The notes: generated by a model not told the origin, from the letters alone. A DNA stretch of 64,000 nt from Paraburkholderia haematera (GCF_905220975.1 NZ_CAJNBK010000003.1:124001-188000), one strand, 5' to 3'. Positions 26,049 through 35,557 are shown, counted from the stretch's first letter. Numbers and translations are program-made.

Positions 26049-26810
26049 ATGAAGCTTTGGAACCGTTACGCAGACAAGGGCTTGTTGCCCGCAAACAAAC
26101 GCCGGACATTTCTCACTGCTGCTGCGGGCCTCGGCGCCTTGCTGACAGTCACGACACCGGCTGCGCGTGCTGCGTCGAGTGGGCTGCGCGCGGGCAAAAA
26201 AGTCGTGATGGTTGTACAACTGAAGGGGCCGGACCTGGCTATCGATCAGAAGATCGCGGCACACCTTGACGCGCGTGGCTATAGCGTACGGATGGTGGAT
26301 CAGGCGCAACCTCCTGAGGCTGTTGGCGATGCGGATCTTGTGGTGATTTCATCGACGGTTTCATCGAAACAGGTGGTGGGCGGCTGGCGTTATTTGACCA
26401 AGCCGTTGTTGACTTGGGAAAACGATTTGCTTGACGACTTTGCGATGACGGGCAAGCGTCACGACGTCGATTTTGGCGAAGCGGAGAAGGAACGCTACTT
26501 GTGGCTGGTCAACGCCCCGCACCCGATTGCAGCTGGCTTACCCGCAGGCGTAACGAACGTCTACGGTAAACAGGCGGCAATGAGCTGGGGCAAACCGGGG
26601 CTTGGTGCGACGACGATTGCGACGCTGTATGGCCAACCGGAGAAGGCGGCGATCTTTGCGTATGAGAAAGGTGCGACGATGGACTACGAGTCCTTGGCGC
26701 CGGCTCGGCGCGTGATGTTCTTTCTGAACAACGACACGTTCGGCAACCTCTCGCCCGCCGGCAACAGCTTGTTCGATGCGGCGGTGGATTGGGCGGCGGG
26801 GTTAATTTGA
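26049..26810 (+). CDS. Tat-exported protein of unknown function downstream of the receptor
   Basis: A 253-residue protein whose N-terminus has KRRTFLTAAAGLGALL and then TPAARAAS, a twin-arginine signal with cleavage near residue 42. The mature part begins GKKVVMVVQLKGPDLAIDQ and contains DADLVVISSTVSSKQV, LTKPLLTWENDLLDDFAMTG and HPIAAGLPAG, a flavodoxin/GATase-like alpha-beta fold seen in some large surface proteins. No catalytic residues can be named. GGAG precedes ATG 26049. It lies 180 bases behind the receptor and may belong to the iron regulon, but an independent transcript is possible. Confidence 0.75.
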   Translation: MKLWNRYADKGLLPANKRRTFLTAAAGLGALLTVTTPAARAASSGLRAGKKVVMVVQLKGPDLAIDQKIAAHLDARGYSVRMVDQAQPPEAVGDADLVVISSTVSSKQVVGGWRYLTKPLLTWENDLLDDFAMTGKRHDVDFGEAEKERYLWLVNAPHPIAAGLPAGVTNVYGKQAAMSWGKPGLGATTIATLYGQPEKAAIFAYEKGATMDYESLAPARRVMFFLNNDTFGNLSPAGNSLFDAAVDWAAGLI

Positions 26811-27116
26811 GGGATGCAGCCTGGCTGACGTGACAGGACGAGCGAAGAGAAGACGCCATAAACGGAAAGATAGGTTCCGCCAACGAGCGCGATCTTGGGC
26901 GCCGTTGAATGGACTCGGCGACACCCAAAGAGACGGGAGCAATACAACGCAAACCACCTGCCGGCTAGCACCCGAGCGAGAAAACGCGATGGGCGGTTTT
27001 CTGAAGCACCGCTACGGCGCGCGCAGCGTCGCCGGAAGAATGACGGCCTTGTCACCAAGGCCGAATGTGCGAGAACACCGATTCCAGATGCGCCACTACC
27101 TCCTCCAAGCCAGGGG
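26811..27116. other. Intergenic DNA with hairpin, no gene
   Basis: No supported gene. A perfect 8-bp hairpin CGGCCTTG-TCAC-CAAGGCCG lies at 27044-27063. Overlapping long frames on the minus strand are low-complexity and have no domain. Confidence 0.5.
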
Positions 27117-27270
27117 ACCCGCTTATGAGCTAGCGGGTTGAGCCGCTTTCTTTTGCCTACTTTTCTTTGCGGCAGGCAAAGAAAAGTAGGTGCTGCCCCG
27201 CACAGGGGCGACGCTAATAGTCCAATAGCAAAACAAGGAAAGGCCAACGCCACGGGCGAACAACCCCAAC
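27117..27270. repeat. Burkholderia-type dispersed intergenic repeat
   Basis: It contains two hairpins: ACCCGC/GCGGGT (27117-27138) and a perfect 15-bp stem CCTACTTTTCTTTGC (27156-27170) with its complement at 27176-27190 and a 5-base loop, followed by GGTGCTGCCCCGCACAGGGG. I recall this sequence block from many intergenic regions of Burkholderiaceae genomes. It may act as a terminator or an mRNA-end element. Only one copy is in the window. Confidence 0.55.
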
Positions 27271-27277
27271 CCCAACC

Positions 27278-27577
27278 TCAATTAGAAGCCCCCGCGCCAC
27301 CCACCCCACCCACCCCACCCGCTCCAGCCGTCTTCAAAGCCGCTGCTTCCCCCGGATGCTGAATAGCATAAATCTCCCGATTCCGGGCAATAGTAGCCTC
27401 ACTAGGCGGATAGTCATCCTTAGGCGCCGGCACGAGCCCCTCAGCCTGGGCCTGCTGCAACTGGGCCACGACTTCAGCCCTCGTCAACCCTGACGAATTG
27501 GACTGAGCAAAAGCGGTCGACCCAAACGACAAACCGAGCGAAGCAACGGCAACAGCCAAAGCGATAAAGCGTTTCAT
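27278..27577 (-). CDS. DUF4148-family exported protein
   Basis: A 99-residue exported protein. The signal peptide is MKRFIALAVAVASLGLSFG then STAFAQ, cleaved near residue 25. The mature part LTRAEVVAQLQQAQAEGLVPAP and YPPSEATIARNREIYAIQHP, here split into family motifs TRAEV-x-x-QL and YPP, is the DUF4148 pattern, common in many copies in Burkholderia. The tail is Gly/Ala-rich. The function is unknown. Single gene. Confidence 0.85.
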   Translation of the reverse strand: MKRFIALAVAVASLGLSFGSTAFAQSNSSGLTRAEVVAQLQQAQAEGLVPAPKDDYPPSEATIARNREIYAIQHPGEAAALKTAGAGGVGGVGGAGASN

Positions 27578-27890
27578 GATGTCTCTCCGATGATGAGTAA
27601 GAAATGAGTGGCTTGAACCACGCTTCTCATTCTTGTCATTTCAGCTGTCGGAGCACTGACGTGTGGATTACCGTTTTGTTATCTACGCACCGGGATCAAA
27701 TCAAAACCCAAACCAAAAACCAAAAACCAAAAAAGCCAGAACCACCAGATAACAGAACCGTAATCTACCGGACCACGCCTGGTAAGCGCCCACCCCCCAC
27801 ACTCCTGACTCACAAAGAAGCCCGCGCCTCGCGCCGCCAGGCGCAGAAACAAGCCCCGCGCCTCCACCCGCCTCTTTTCAGGAAACCGTC
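27578..27890. other. Promoter region of the RND operon with A-rich low-complexity run
   Basis: No gene. Around 27690-27735 lies a run of short CCAAAAA/CAAAACC repeats, unusually A-rich for this genome. It lies between the divergent DUF4148 gene and the efflux operon, and should hold both promoters. No clear inverted repeat for the CusR-like regulator was found by eye. Confidence 0.5.
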
Positions 27891-30800
27891 ATGTGGATCG
27901 TCAAGCTCGCGCTGCGCCGCCCATATACCTTCGTGGTTCTCGCCGTGTTGATCTTCATCGTCGGCCCGCTCGCGATCCTGCGCACGCCCACCGATATCTT
28001 CCCGAACATCGACATCCCGGTAGTCAGCATCGTCTGGACGTATAACGGCTTTTCCGCCCAGGACATGGCCAACCGCATCACGTCGAACTACGAACGTGCG
28101 CTGACCTCCGACGTCGACGATATCGAGCATATCGAGTCGCAATCGCTGAACGGCGTCTCGGTGGTGAAGATCTTTTTCCACCCGGGCGCGGACATCAATC
28201 GCGCCATCGCCGAGGCGGCCTCGAATTCCGCATCGATCCTGCGTGTGCTGCCGCCTGGCACGCTGCCGCCGAACATCATCACGTACAACGCGTCGACGGT
28301 GCCGATCCTGCAACTCGGGCTCTCGAGCGACACGCTCTCCGAACAGCAGCTTTACGACCTCGGCAACAGCCAGATCCGCACGCAACTGGCAACCGTGCAA
28401 GGCGCATCGGTTCCGCTGCCGTTCGGCGGCAAGGTGCGGCAGATCATGGTCGATATCGATCCGCGCGCGCTGCAGGCGAAAGGCCTTGCACCGCTCGACG
28501 TGGTCAACGCCGTCAACGCGCAGAACCTGATTTTGCCGGGCGGCACCGCCAAGATCGGCACGAAGGAATACAACGTGCAGATGAACGGCAGCACCGACAC
28601 GGTGGCCGCGTTGAACGACCTGCCGATCAAGACGGTAGCCGGCGGCGTGGTGTATGTGCGCGACGTGGCCCACGTGCGCGACGGCTATGCGCCGCAAACC
28701 AACATCGTGCGCAGCGACGGCAAACGTGCCGCGCTTCTTACCGTCGAAAAATCCGGCAGCACGTCCACGTTGACCATCATTCAGCAGGTCAAGGCGATGC
28801 TGCCGCATATCGCGGCGGGTTTGCCGAGCGCGTTGCATATCACCGCGTTGTCCGATCAATCGGTGTTCGTCAAATCGGCGGTCGTAGGCGTGGCGCGCGA
28901 GGCCGTGATCGCGGCGGCGCTGACTGCGTTGATGATCCTGTTGTTCCTCGGCAGCTGGCGCGCCACGCTGATCATCGCGGTATCGATTCCGCTCGCGGTG
29001 CTGACCTCACTGATCGCGCTTTCCGCGCTCGGACAGACCATCAACATCATGACACTCGGCGGGCTCGCGCTCGCGGTGGGGATCCTCGTCGACGACGCCA
29101 CTGTAGCGATCGAAAACATCACGCACCATCTGGAAAACGGCGAGCCGTTGCACGACGCGATTCTGAACGGCTCGGGTGAAATCGCCGTGCCGACTTTTGT
29201 TTCGACGCTGTCGATCTGCATTGTGTTCGTGCCGATGTTTCTGCTCTCCGGCGTTGCCCGCTATCTGTTCGTGCCACTCGCCGAAGCGGTGGTGTTCGCG
29301 ATGATCGCGTCGTATTTTTTCTCGCGCACGCTGGTGCCGACCCTCGCGATGTATCTGATGCGTGCGCGCAGTCACGCGCCAGTCACGGGCAACGGCCCGA
29401 TTGCTCGCCTGATCCGCTTCCAGGCCGCCTTTGAGCATCGCTTCGAGATGCTACGCGAACGCTATCGCGGCGTGCTCGGCTCGGCAATCGCGAAACCGCG
29501 CCGGTTCATCGCCATCTTCCTGTTGCTGTGCATCGGCTCGCTTGCTCTCGTGCCGTTCGCCGGCCGCGATTTTTTCCCCGCCGTCGATACCGGCGAGATT
29601 CGCCTGCATCTGCGTGCGCCGACCGGCACGCGTATCGAAGACACCGCGCGCATCACCGATGAGGTCGAAGCCCGTGTACGCAGCGTGATCCCGAAGCAGG
29701 AACTCGCGGCCATGCTCGACAACATCGGCGTACCAGTGAGCGGCATCAACCTGACTTACGATTCATCCGACCCGATCGGCCCGGAAGACGCCGACGTGAT
29801 GATCACGCTCGCCGCCGGACACAAGCCAACCGCCGCCTATGTCGCGACGCTGCGCACCACGCTTTCAAAAGATTTCCCCGGCGTCACCTTTGCCTTCCTG
29901 CCCGCCGATATCGTCAGCCAGATTCTCAACTTCGGCCTGCCCGCACCGATCGATATCCAGATCGTCGGCAACAAACTCGACGCCAATCGTGTGGTGGCCA
30001 ACCGCTTGCTGGAACAACTGCGCGGCGTGCGCGGCCTCGTCGATGCACGCATCCAGCAACCGGGCGACGAACCCGCGATCAACGTGAATGTCGACCGCAC
30101 GCGAGCGATTCAGGCCGGCCTGTTGCAACGCGACGTGTCGCAGAATCTGTTGATCGCGCTCTCGGGCAGTTCGCAGACCACGCCGAATTTCTGGCTCGAT
30201 CCGAGCAACGGCGTGAGCTATCCGCTGATGGCGATGATGCCGCAGTACGACATCAACTCGCTGCAGGCGCTGGCCAATATCCCGGTCGCGCAGAACGCTG
30301 GCGCAGGTGCGGGCGTGACGGCGGCGTCCAGTGCGGCAACCGGCAACGGCCCCGCTCCGCAAAACCTGCTCGGCGCGCTGAGCACGCTGACACGCGGCAC
30401 CCAGCAAGCCGTCGTTTCGCACTACAACGTGCAGCCTGTGCTCGACATTTTCGCGTCGGCGCAAGGGCGCGACCTCGGTGGCGTGGCAACCGACGTGACC
30501 CGCCTCGTCGATCAGATCCGGCCGCAATTGCCGCCAGGCGCATCGATCGTGATGCGCGGCCAGGTGCAGGCGATGCACGACTCGTTCAGCGGCCTCGCCA
30601 GCGGTCTCGTGTTCGCGATCGCCCTTGTCTATCTGCTGATGGTCGTCAATTTTCAGTCGTGGCTCGATCCGCTCATCATCATCAGCGGCTTGCCGGGTTC
30701 GCTCGCGGGCATCGCGTGGATGCTGTTCAGCACGGGCACGAGCCTGAGCGTGCCGGCGTTGACCGGCACCATTCTGTGCATCGGCATTGCCACGGCCAAC

Positions 30801-31136
30801 AGTATTCTCGTGATCAACACCGCACGCGAATTCCATCACGGTGGGAAGCCGCCATTGCAGGCTGCGCTCGAGGCGGGCTTCAGCCGCTTCCGTCCCGTGC
30901 TGATGACCGCGCTCGCGATGCTGATCGGCATGCTGCCCATGGCGCTCGGCCTTGGCGACGGCGGTGAACAGAATGCGCCGCTTGGGCGCGCGGTGATCGG
31001 CGGCCTTGCAATCGGCACGGTGTCCACCTTGCTGTTTGTTCCGGTCGTCTACGGGATGGTGCATGCATGGCTCGACAAACGCCGTGCTGCTCGCACCGAG
31101 GCACAAGAATCCCGCGTTCCCGCCCGCACACTTTGA
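27891..31136 (+). CDS. RND efflux permease (HAE1/AcrB superfamily)
   Basis: A 1081-residue inner-membrane proton-driven pump. N-terminal TM1 LALRRPYTFVVLAVLIFIVGPLA, here the parts RRPYTF and VVLAVLIFIVG, then the porter domain (PTDIFPNIDIPVV, FSAQDMANRI). The TM4 proton-relay aspartates are in GILVDDATVAIENI near residue 400. A second porter half and TM10-12 (GIATANSILVINTA, PVLMTALAMLIGMLPMALG) complete the usual duplication. AGGAAA precedes ATG 27891. It is the first of three efflux genes; adaptor and outer-membrane channel follow directly. Substrate (drug, metal or aromatic) is uncertain; the heavy-metal-like regulator suggests toxic ions, while the sequence is nearer to multidrug pumps. 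Confidence 0.93.
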   Translation: MWIVKLALRRPYTFVVLAVLIFIVGPLAILRTPTDIFPNIDIPVVSIVWTYNGFSAQDMANRITSNYERALTSDVDDIEHIESQSLNGVSVVKIFFHPGADINRAIAEAASNSASILRVLPPGTLPPNIITYNASTVPILQLGLSSDTLSEQQLYDLGNSQIRTQLATVQGASVPLPFGGKVRQIMVDIDPRALQAKGLAPLDVVNAVNAQNLILPGGTAKIGTKEYNVQMNGSTDTVAALNDLPIKTVAGGVVYVRDVAHVRDGYAPQTNIVRSDGKRAALLTVEKSGSTSTLTIIQQVKAMLPHIAAGLPSALHITALSDQSVFVKSAVVGVAREAVIAAALTALMILLFLGSWRATLIIAVSIPLAVLTSLIALSALGQTINIMTLGGLALAVGILVDDATVAIENITHHLENGEPLHDAILNGSGEIAVPTFVSTLSICIVFVPMFLLSGVARYLFVPLAEAVVFAMIASYFFSRTLVPTLAMYLMRARSHAPVTGNGPIARLIRFQAAFEHRFEMLRERYRGVLGSAIAKPRRFIAIFLLLCIGSLALVPFAGRDFFPAVDTGEIRLHLRAPTGTRIEDTARITDEVEARVRSVIPKQELAAMLDNIGVPVSGINLTYDSSDPIGPEDADVMITLAAGHKPTAAYVATLRTTLSKDFPGVTFAFLPADIVSQILNFGLPAPIDIQIVGNKLDANRVVANRLLEQLRGVRGLVDARIQQPGDEPAINVNVDRTRAIQAGLLQRDVSQNLLIALSGSSQTTPNFWLDPSNGVSYPLMAMMPQYDINSLQALANIPVAQNAGAGAGVTAASSAATGNGPAPQNLLGALSTLTRGTQQAVVSHYNVQPVLDIFASAQGRDLGGVATDVTRLVDQIRPQLPPGASIVMRGQVQAMHDSFSGLASGLVFAIALVYLLMVVNFQSWLDPLIIISGLPGSLAGIAWMLFSTGTSLSVPALTGTILCIGIATANSILVINTAREFHHGGKPPLQAALEAGFSRFRPVLMTALAMLIGMLPMALGLGDGGEQNAPLGRAVIGGLAIGTVSTLLFVPVVYGMVHAWLDKRRAARTEAQESRVPARTL

Positions 31137-31155
31137 CTCCGATAAGAGCCTGCCC

Positions 31156-32427
31156 ATGAATAATCCATCACTTCCGCCCGACCTCGGCGACGACCGGTCT
31201 GAACCGGCTGTCGAGGCTGATCGAACCGCTGAGACCGCCAAGGCTGACGAGGCGTTCCGCACCACCGACACGAGCGCAACCGCAAAACCGCGCCGCCACG
31301 TCTGGCCATTCGCATTGGCTGGACTTGCCGCGGCCTTGCTAATCGTCGGCATCGTGCCGCGTCTGCACGCAAGCGCCGCGCTGACCCAACAGACAGAGGC
31401 GCAAAGCATACTCAACGTTTCCGTGATCACGCCGCGCCCCGCGCCGGCCGTCCACGAATTGCTGCTGCCCGGCGCGGTAACGCCGTTCGCCGAAGCGTCG
31501 ATCTATGCGCGCACGAGCGGTTATCTGGCGCACTGGAACACCGACATCGGCGCGCAAGTGAAAAGCGGCCAGACGCTCGCCACGATCGACGCACCCGATC
31601 TGGACGCCCAATTGCGTCAGGCCCGTGCCGACGAAGCCACCGCGCAGGCCAACTTCGACTTCGCGAAGACCACTGCGCAGCGCTGGCAGGAGATGCTGAA
31701 GACCCAATCGGTCGCGCAACAGGACGCCGATACCAAAGTCAGCGACATGGAGGCGCGCCGCGCGATGCTGGCGTCGGCGCAGGCCAATGTCGCACATCTG
31801 GCCGAACTGGTGTCGTACGAGAAAATCACCGCGCCGTTTGACGGCACGATCACCGCGCGCAACGTCGATGTCGGCGCCTTGGTGACGGCGGGCGGTACGC
31901 CCGGCACGGCGGGTATGTCGGGCGAGCTGTTTCATATTCAGCAAACCGGTGAACTGCGCGTGTTCGTCGACGTGCCGCAGGACGACGCGCCGTACGTGAC
32001 GCCCGATACAGGCGTGTACCTGACCGCCCAGCAGTATCCCGGCCGGCATATTGCCGCCAAGGTGGCGCGCACGACCGGCTCGATCGATCCGTCGAGCCGC
32101 ACGCTGCGCGTCGAGGTGGACGTCGATAACAAGGATGGCACGCTGATGCCGGGGGCTTACGCACAGGTGCATCTGCAGTTGCAGTCGACCACACCGGCGC
32201 TCGATCTGCCGGTGAGCGCGCTGCTCTTTCGCCCCAATGGCGTGACGGTCGCCGTGGTCGACGGCAACGGCCGCGCGGCGCTCAGGACGGTGCACATCGG
32301 CCGCGATTTCGGCACGCATGTGGAGATCACCACGGGCCTCGCCGCGACCGACCGCGTGATCGATAACCCCGGCGATTCGCTGAGTACCGGCCAGCTCGTG
32401 CAGATCGCGCCGGCCGCGCATAGCTGA
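31156..32427 (+). CDS. RND efflux periplasmic adaptor (membrane fusion protein)
   Basis: A 423-residue adaptor. A charged N-terminal tail of about 45 residues precedes one membrane anchor (WPFALAGLAAALLIVGIVP), so it is anchored by a TM and not by lipid. Then come the half-lipoyl motifs GAVTPFAEASIYARTSGYL and QVKSGQTLATIDAPDLDAQL, a short helical hairpin rich in Ala/Gln, the second lipoyl half ITAPFDGTITARNVDVGALV and the beta-barrel and membrane-proximal domains. It joins the pump to the outer channel. ATG 31156 is 19 bases after the permease stop. Confidence 0.9.
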   Translation: MNNPSLPPDLGDDRSEPAVEADRTAETAKADEAFRTTDTSATAKPRRHVWPFALAGLAAALLIVGIVPRLHASAALTQQTEAQSILNVSVITPRPAPAVHELLLPGAVTPFAEASIYARTSGYLAHWNTDIGAQVKSGQTLATIDAPDLDAQLRQARADEATAQANFDFAKTTAQRWQEMLKTQSVAQQDADTKVSDMEARRAMLASAQANVAHLAELVSYEKITAPFDGTITARNVDVGALVTAGGTPGTAGMSGELFHIQQTGELRVFVDVPQDDAPYVTPDTGVYLTAQQYPGRHIAAKVARTTGSIDPSSRTLRVEVDVDNKDGTLMPGAYAQVHLQLQSTTPALDLPVSALLFRPNGVTVAVVDGNGRAALRTVHIGRDFGTHVEITTGLAATDRVIDNPGDSLSTGQLVQIAPAAHS

Positions 32428-32454
32428 GCGCCAGTCATCGAAAGGATGTGCCGA

Positions 32455-33975
32455 ATGTTTCCCATCTCTCTTCCACGCCGGTTGTTGTGCCTCTCGTTGC
32501 GCCTCTCGTTGCGCCGCTCGTTGGCCGTCACGTTGATCGGCGCACTGCTGAGCGCCTGCTCGACTTTGCCGCCGTACCAGCGGCCTACTGCCGAGATCCC
32601 CGCGCAATACGCAGGCGCGGCGCCTGGCTGGGCCCAGGCTGCGCCTGCCGACACCACACCGCGTGGCCCCTGGTGGACGATCTTCAACGATCCGGTGCTG
32701 AATCAACTCGAAGCGCGTGTCGACGTCTCGAATCAGACCGTGCGCAAGGCGGTTGCGCAGGTGCAGCAAGCGCGTTCAATGGTGGATTACCAGCGCGCCG
32801 GCTTTTTCCCAACCATCACCGCCGGCGCCGCACAGGACCGCTCGCGGACTTCGCAGAACGTCGAGGGCAAATCGCTCGCGGGCAAGACCGTGCCGGATTA
32901 TTCGGCCGGCGTATCCGCGAGCTGGGAGCCGGACCTGTTCGGCCGGGTGCGCGACAGCGTGACCGGCGCGCGAGCCGATGCCGATGCGAGCGCGGCGGAT
33001 CTCGAAGCCGTGCGCCTGTCGATGAGCGCCGATCTTGCCGTCGACTATTTCTCCCTGCGCTCGCTCGACACGCAAAAGAAGCTGCTCGACGACAGCGTGA
33101 CCGCCTATGCCGCCGCCTTGAAGCTGCTGCAACAGCAATTGAAAGACGGCGCGATCGATGCCTCCGCGGTTGCCCAGGCCACCACCCAACTTGAAGCGAC
33201 GCGCACGCAAGACACCGACATCGACGTGACGCGCGCGCAGATGCAGCATGCGATCGCCACGCTGATCGGCGAGCCGGCCTCGACCTTCACGCTGCCGCCA
33301 AACGGCTCCTCGGCAACGCCGCCGGCGATTCCCGTTGGCGTGCCGTCGCAACTGCTCGAACGGCGCCCGGATATCGCCGCCGCCGAACGGCGCGTGGCCT
33401 CGGCGAACGCACAGATCGGCGAGGCGCATGCGGCTTTCTTCCCCGATCTGGTGCTGTCGGCGAGCGCGGGCCTGGAGAGCACCTTCTTCGCGCCGTGGCT
33501 AAGCGCGCCGAGTTTGTTCTGGTCGCTCGGCCCACAGCTTGTCGGCACGCTGTTCGACGGCGGCAAGCGCACGGCCAGCCTGCACGGCGCGACGGCACAG
33601 TACGACGGCGCGGTCGCGGATTACCGGCAATCGGTGCTGGTGGCCTTCCAGCAGGTCGAGGACAATCTGTCCGCCCTGCATTCGCTCGCCGACGAAGCCG
33701 CCAGCCAGCAGCGCGCCACCACGGCCGCCGATCTGTCGTTGCGGCTCACGACCAACCGCTTCAACGCGGGCGCGGTCAGCTATCTCGACGTGGTGACCGC
33801 GCAGACGATCGCGCTGACGAACCAGCGCACCGCGGATCAGATCGCGGCGCGGCAGTTGGAGTCGAGTGTGTTGTTGCTGAAGGCGCTGGGTGGAACGTGG
33901 CATGGCGAGAGCAAGGGCGCGGCGACGCCGGAGGTGGCGGCGACTCCGCCAGCCTCTACACCCGCCGGAACGTAA
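32455..33975 (+). CDS. Outer-membrane efflux lipoprotein (OprM/NodT family)
   Basis: A 506-residue TolC-like channel. The signal ends in the lipobox LLSAC, followed by STLPPYQRP, as in OprM lipoproteins. Two OEP repeats follow with typical pieces PWWTIFNDPVLNQLEAR, then SWEPDLFGRVRDSVTGA, RPDIAAAERRVASANAQIGEA and later QVEDNLSALHSLADEA. ATG 32455 with AAAGGA is preferred over ATG 32446, which lies inside that site. It is the last efflux gene; its 3' end overlaps the convergent sensor kinase by 20 bases. Confidence 0.92.
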   Translation: MFPISLPRRLLCLSLRLSLRRSLAVTLIGALLSACSTLPPYQRPTAEIPAQYAGAAPGWAQAAPADTTPRGPWWTIFNDPVLNQLEARVDVSNQTVRKAVAQVQQARSMVDYQRAGFFPTITAGAAQDRSRTSQNVEGKSLAGKTVPDYSAGVSASWEPDLFGRVRDSVTGARADADASAADLEAVRLSMSADLAVDYFSLRSLDTQKKLLDDSVTAYAAALKLLQQQLKDGAIDASAVAQATTQLEATRTQDTDIDVTRAQMQHAIATLIGEPASTFTLPPNGSSATPPAIPVGVPSQLLERRPDIAAAERRVASANAQIGEAHAAFFPDLVLSASAGLESTFFAPWLSAPSLFWSLGPQLVGTLFDGGKRTASLHGATAQYDGAVADYRQSVLVAFQQVEDNLSALHSLADEAASQQRATTAADLSLRLTTNRFNAGAVSYLDVVTAQTIALTNQRTADQIAARQLESSVLLLKALGGTWHGESKGAATPEVAATPPASTPAGT

Positions 33976-35557
33976 GAACGAAACACGTGCTTTGCGCGTC
34001 GCTCTCCGCATGCACCGTGCCGCCATGCAACTCCATGATCGTGCGGACAATGGCAAGCCCGAGCCCTGTCGAACCCGGGGATCCTTGCGATACGCCGGAC
34101 GAAGGCAAGGCGCTGCGCGACGGGTCGACGCGATAGAAACGGTCGAAGATCCGTTCGAGATGCTCGGCGGCAATCGGCTGCCCCTGGTTCGACACGGTGA
34201 CGCGCACGGCGTCGGCCAAAGCGCGAACATCGAGCGCAATCTCGCCGCCGCGCGGCGTATAGCGGATCGCATTGGCAAGCAGATTGCTGACGGCGCGCCG
34301 AAACAGTTCAAGATCTGCCGTCAGCGTCGCCGAACCGGTGACCTGCATCCTGACATTCGCATCGTCAGCGATACCTTCGAAGTATTCGGCGATGCGCGTC
34401 AGTTCCTGCGCCGCATCGAACTTGCGCATGTGTTTGACGAACTGCGGATGTTCAGCGCGTGCGAGAAACAGCACGTTTTCGATCATCCGTGAAAGACGAT
34501 CGCACTCTTCCAGATTCGACGCGAGCACCGCTTCATATTCGTCGGTGGAGCGTGGGCGGGCAAGCGCGACTTCGGTGGCGCCGCGCATATTGCCCAGCGG
34601 CGTACGCATATCGTGCGCGAGATCCGCGGTGAAACGCGACAGGCGCTGAAAGCCGTGATCGACGCGTTCGAGCATGGCATTCAGTGCTTTCACCAGCGCT
34701 TCGAGTTCGCTCGGCACACGCGCCACCGTGATCCGCGTATTCAGGCGATTGACCGTGACGCGGCCGGCACTCTCCGCGATATCGCGCAACGGCCGCAGGG
34801 CGGCGCGAATCAGCAGATAGCCCAGCAACATGGCCAGAATCACACCGGCCGCGCCTGCGATGTTGAGCTTGTCGCGATAGCGGTCGAGCAGCCGCCAGCG
34901 GTCGCTCATGTTGCGCGCGATCAGCACGGTCGCCGTGTCGCCGTTGCGCAACCGCGCGTCCGCGAGAATGCCGCGGATCGGTGCGCCGTTGCGGCCGCTC
35001 CAGGCGCCGATAGCCGCATCGGTAATGCGTGCCGAAGCTGCAATACGCGGGAGCGGCGGCAACGCGGCGATCGTTTCGACGCCGCCGGATTCGGTGGTCT
35101 CGCCGGGATCATGGAGGTCGCCTGTGTCGCTTACGTCGCTTACGTCGCTTGCGTCGCCTGCTTCGCTTGCCGCATTGAGCGCAGTGGAAGCATCAGGTGT
35201 ATTTGACACCGTAGATGCGGCGCTGCTGGCCGTACCGCCCGTTGCCGGGAATGTCTTCCCAGCGTTGTGCTCGATCGCCATGCGCCCATCGGGACCGAAC
35301 ACCTCCATCGACATCGCCTGATTGCCCAGCACGGTGCTGGTCAAGCGCTCACCGTGCTCGCGAATCCCATTCGCCGTATCGAGTTCCTGGGCGAGCCGCC
35401 GCGCATGGCGTGCCGCAAGCACGATGTCGAGATCGTCCTGCGCCTTGATCTGCTTCTCCAGCGCAAGGTACAGAAAACTCCCGACGAGCACGAAAACCGC
35501 GAGTGTGGTGACACCGAATGCAAGCGCGAGCGTTGCGGCAAGCGAGCGGCCGCGCAT
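33956..35557 (-). CDS. Heavy-metal-type sensor histidine kinase (CusS-like)
   Basis: A 533-residue membrane kinase. TM1 is LAATLALAFGVTTLAVFVLVG (residues about 6-26), TM2 is IAGAAGVILAMLLGYLLIRAA near residue 235, followed by HAMP (LRPLRDIAESAGRV). The phospho-acceptor His lies in ADLAHDMRTPLGNM near residue 312; N box LLANAIRYTPRGGEI, G2 box GSTGLGLAIVRTIMELHGG. The periplasmic domain holds a low-complexity ASDVSDVSDTGD insert coded by 9-base tandem repeats (35119-35171). The start overlaps the regulator stop (ATGA). Likely senses the substrate of the neighbouring efflux pump. Confidence 0.9.
   Translation of the reverse strand: MRGRSLAATLALAFGVTTLAVFVLVGSFLYLALEKQIKAQDDLDIVLAARHARRLAQELDTANGIREHGERLTSTVLGNQAMSMEVFGPDGRMAIEHNAGKTFPATGGTASSAASTVSNTPDASTALNAASEAGDASDVSDVSDTGDLHDPGETTESGGVETIAALPPLPRIAASARITDAAIGAWSGRNGAPIRGILADARLRNGDTATVLIARNMSDRWRLLDRYRDKLNIAGAAGVILAMLLGYLLIRAALRPLRDIAESAGRVTVNRLNTRITVARVPSELEALVKALNAMLERVDHGFQRLSRFTADLAHDMRTPLGNMRGATEVALARPRSTDEYEAVLASNLEECDRLSRMIENVLFLARAEHPQFVKHMRKFDAAQELTRIAEYFEGIADDANVRMQVTGSATLTADLELFRRAVSNLLANAIRYTPRGGEIALDVRALADAVRVTVSNQGQPIAAEHLERIFDRFYRVDPSRSALPSSGVSQGSPGSTGLGLAIVRTIMELHGGTVHAESDAQSTCFVLTFRRV

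Noticed and set aside
26684..27253. 189-codon minus-strand frame over the repeat region
   Set aside because: It crosses the dispersed repeat and hairpins, reads as low-complexity, and overlaps the end of the Tat-exported protein gene.
29865..32769. Two long minus-strand frames (29865-31430 and 31339-32769) opposite the efflux genes
   Set aside because: They are Arg/His/Gln-rich shadows of the RND permease and adaptor genes, with no domain and no ribosome site.
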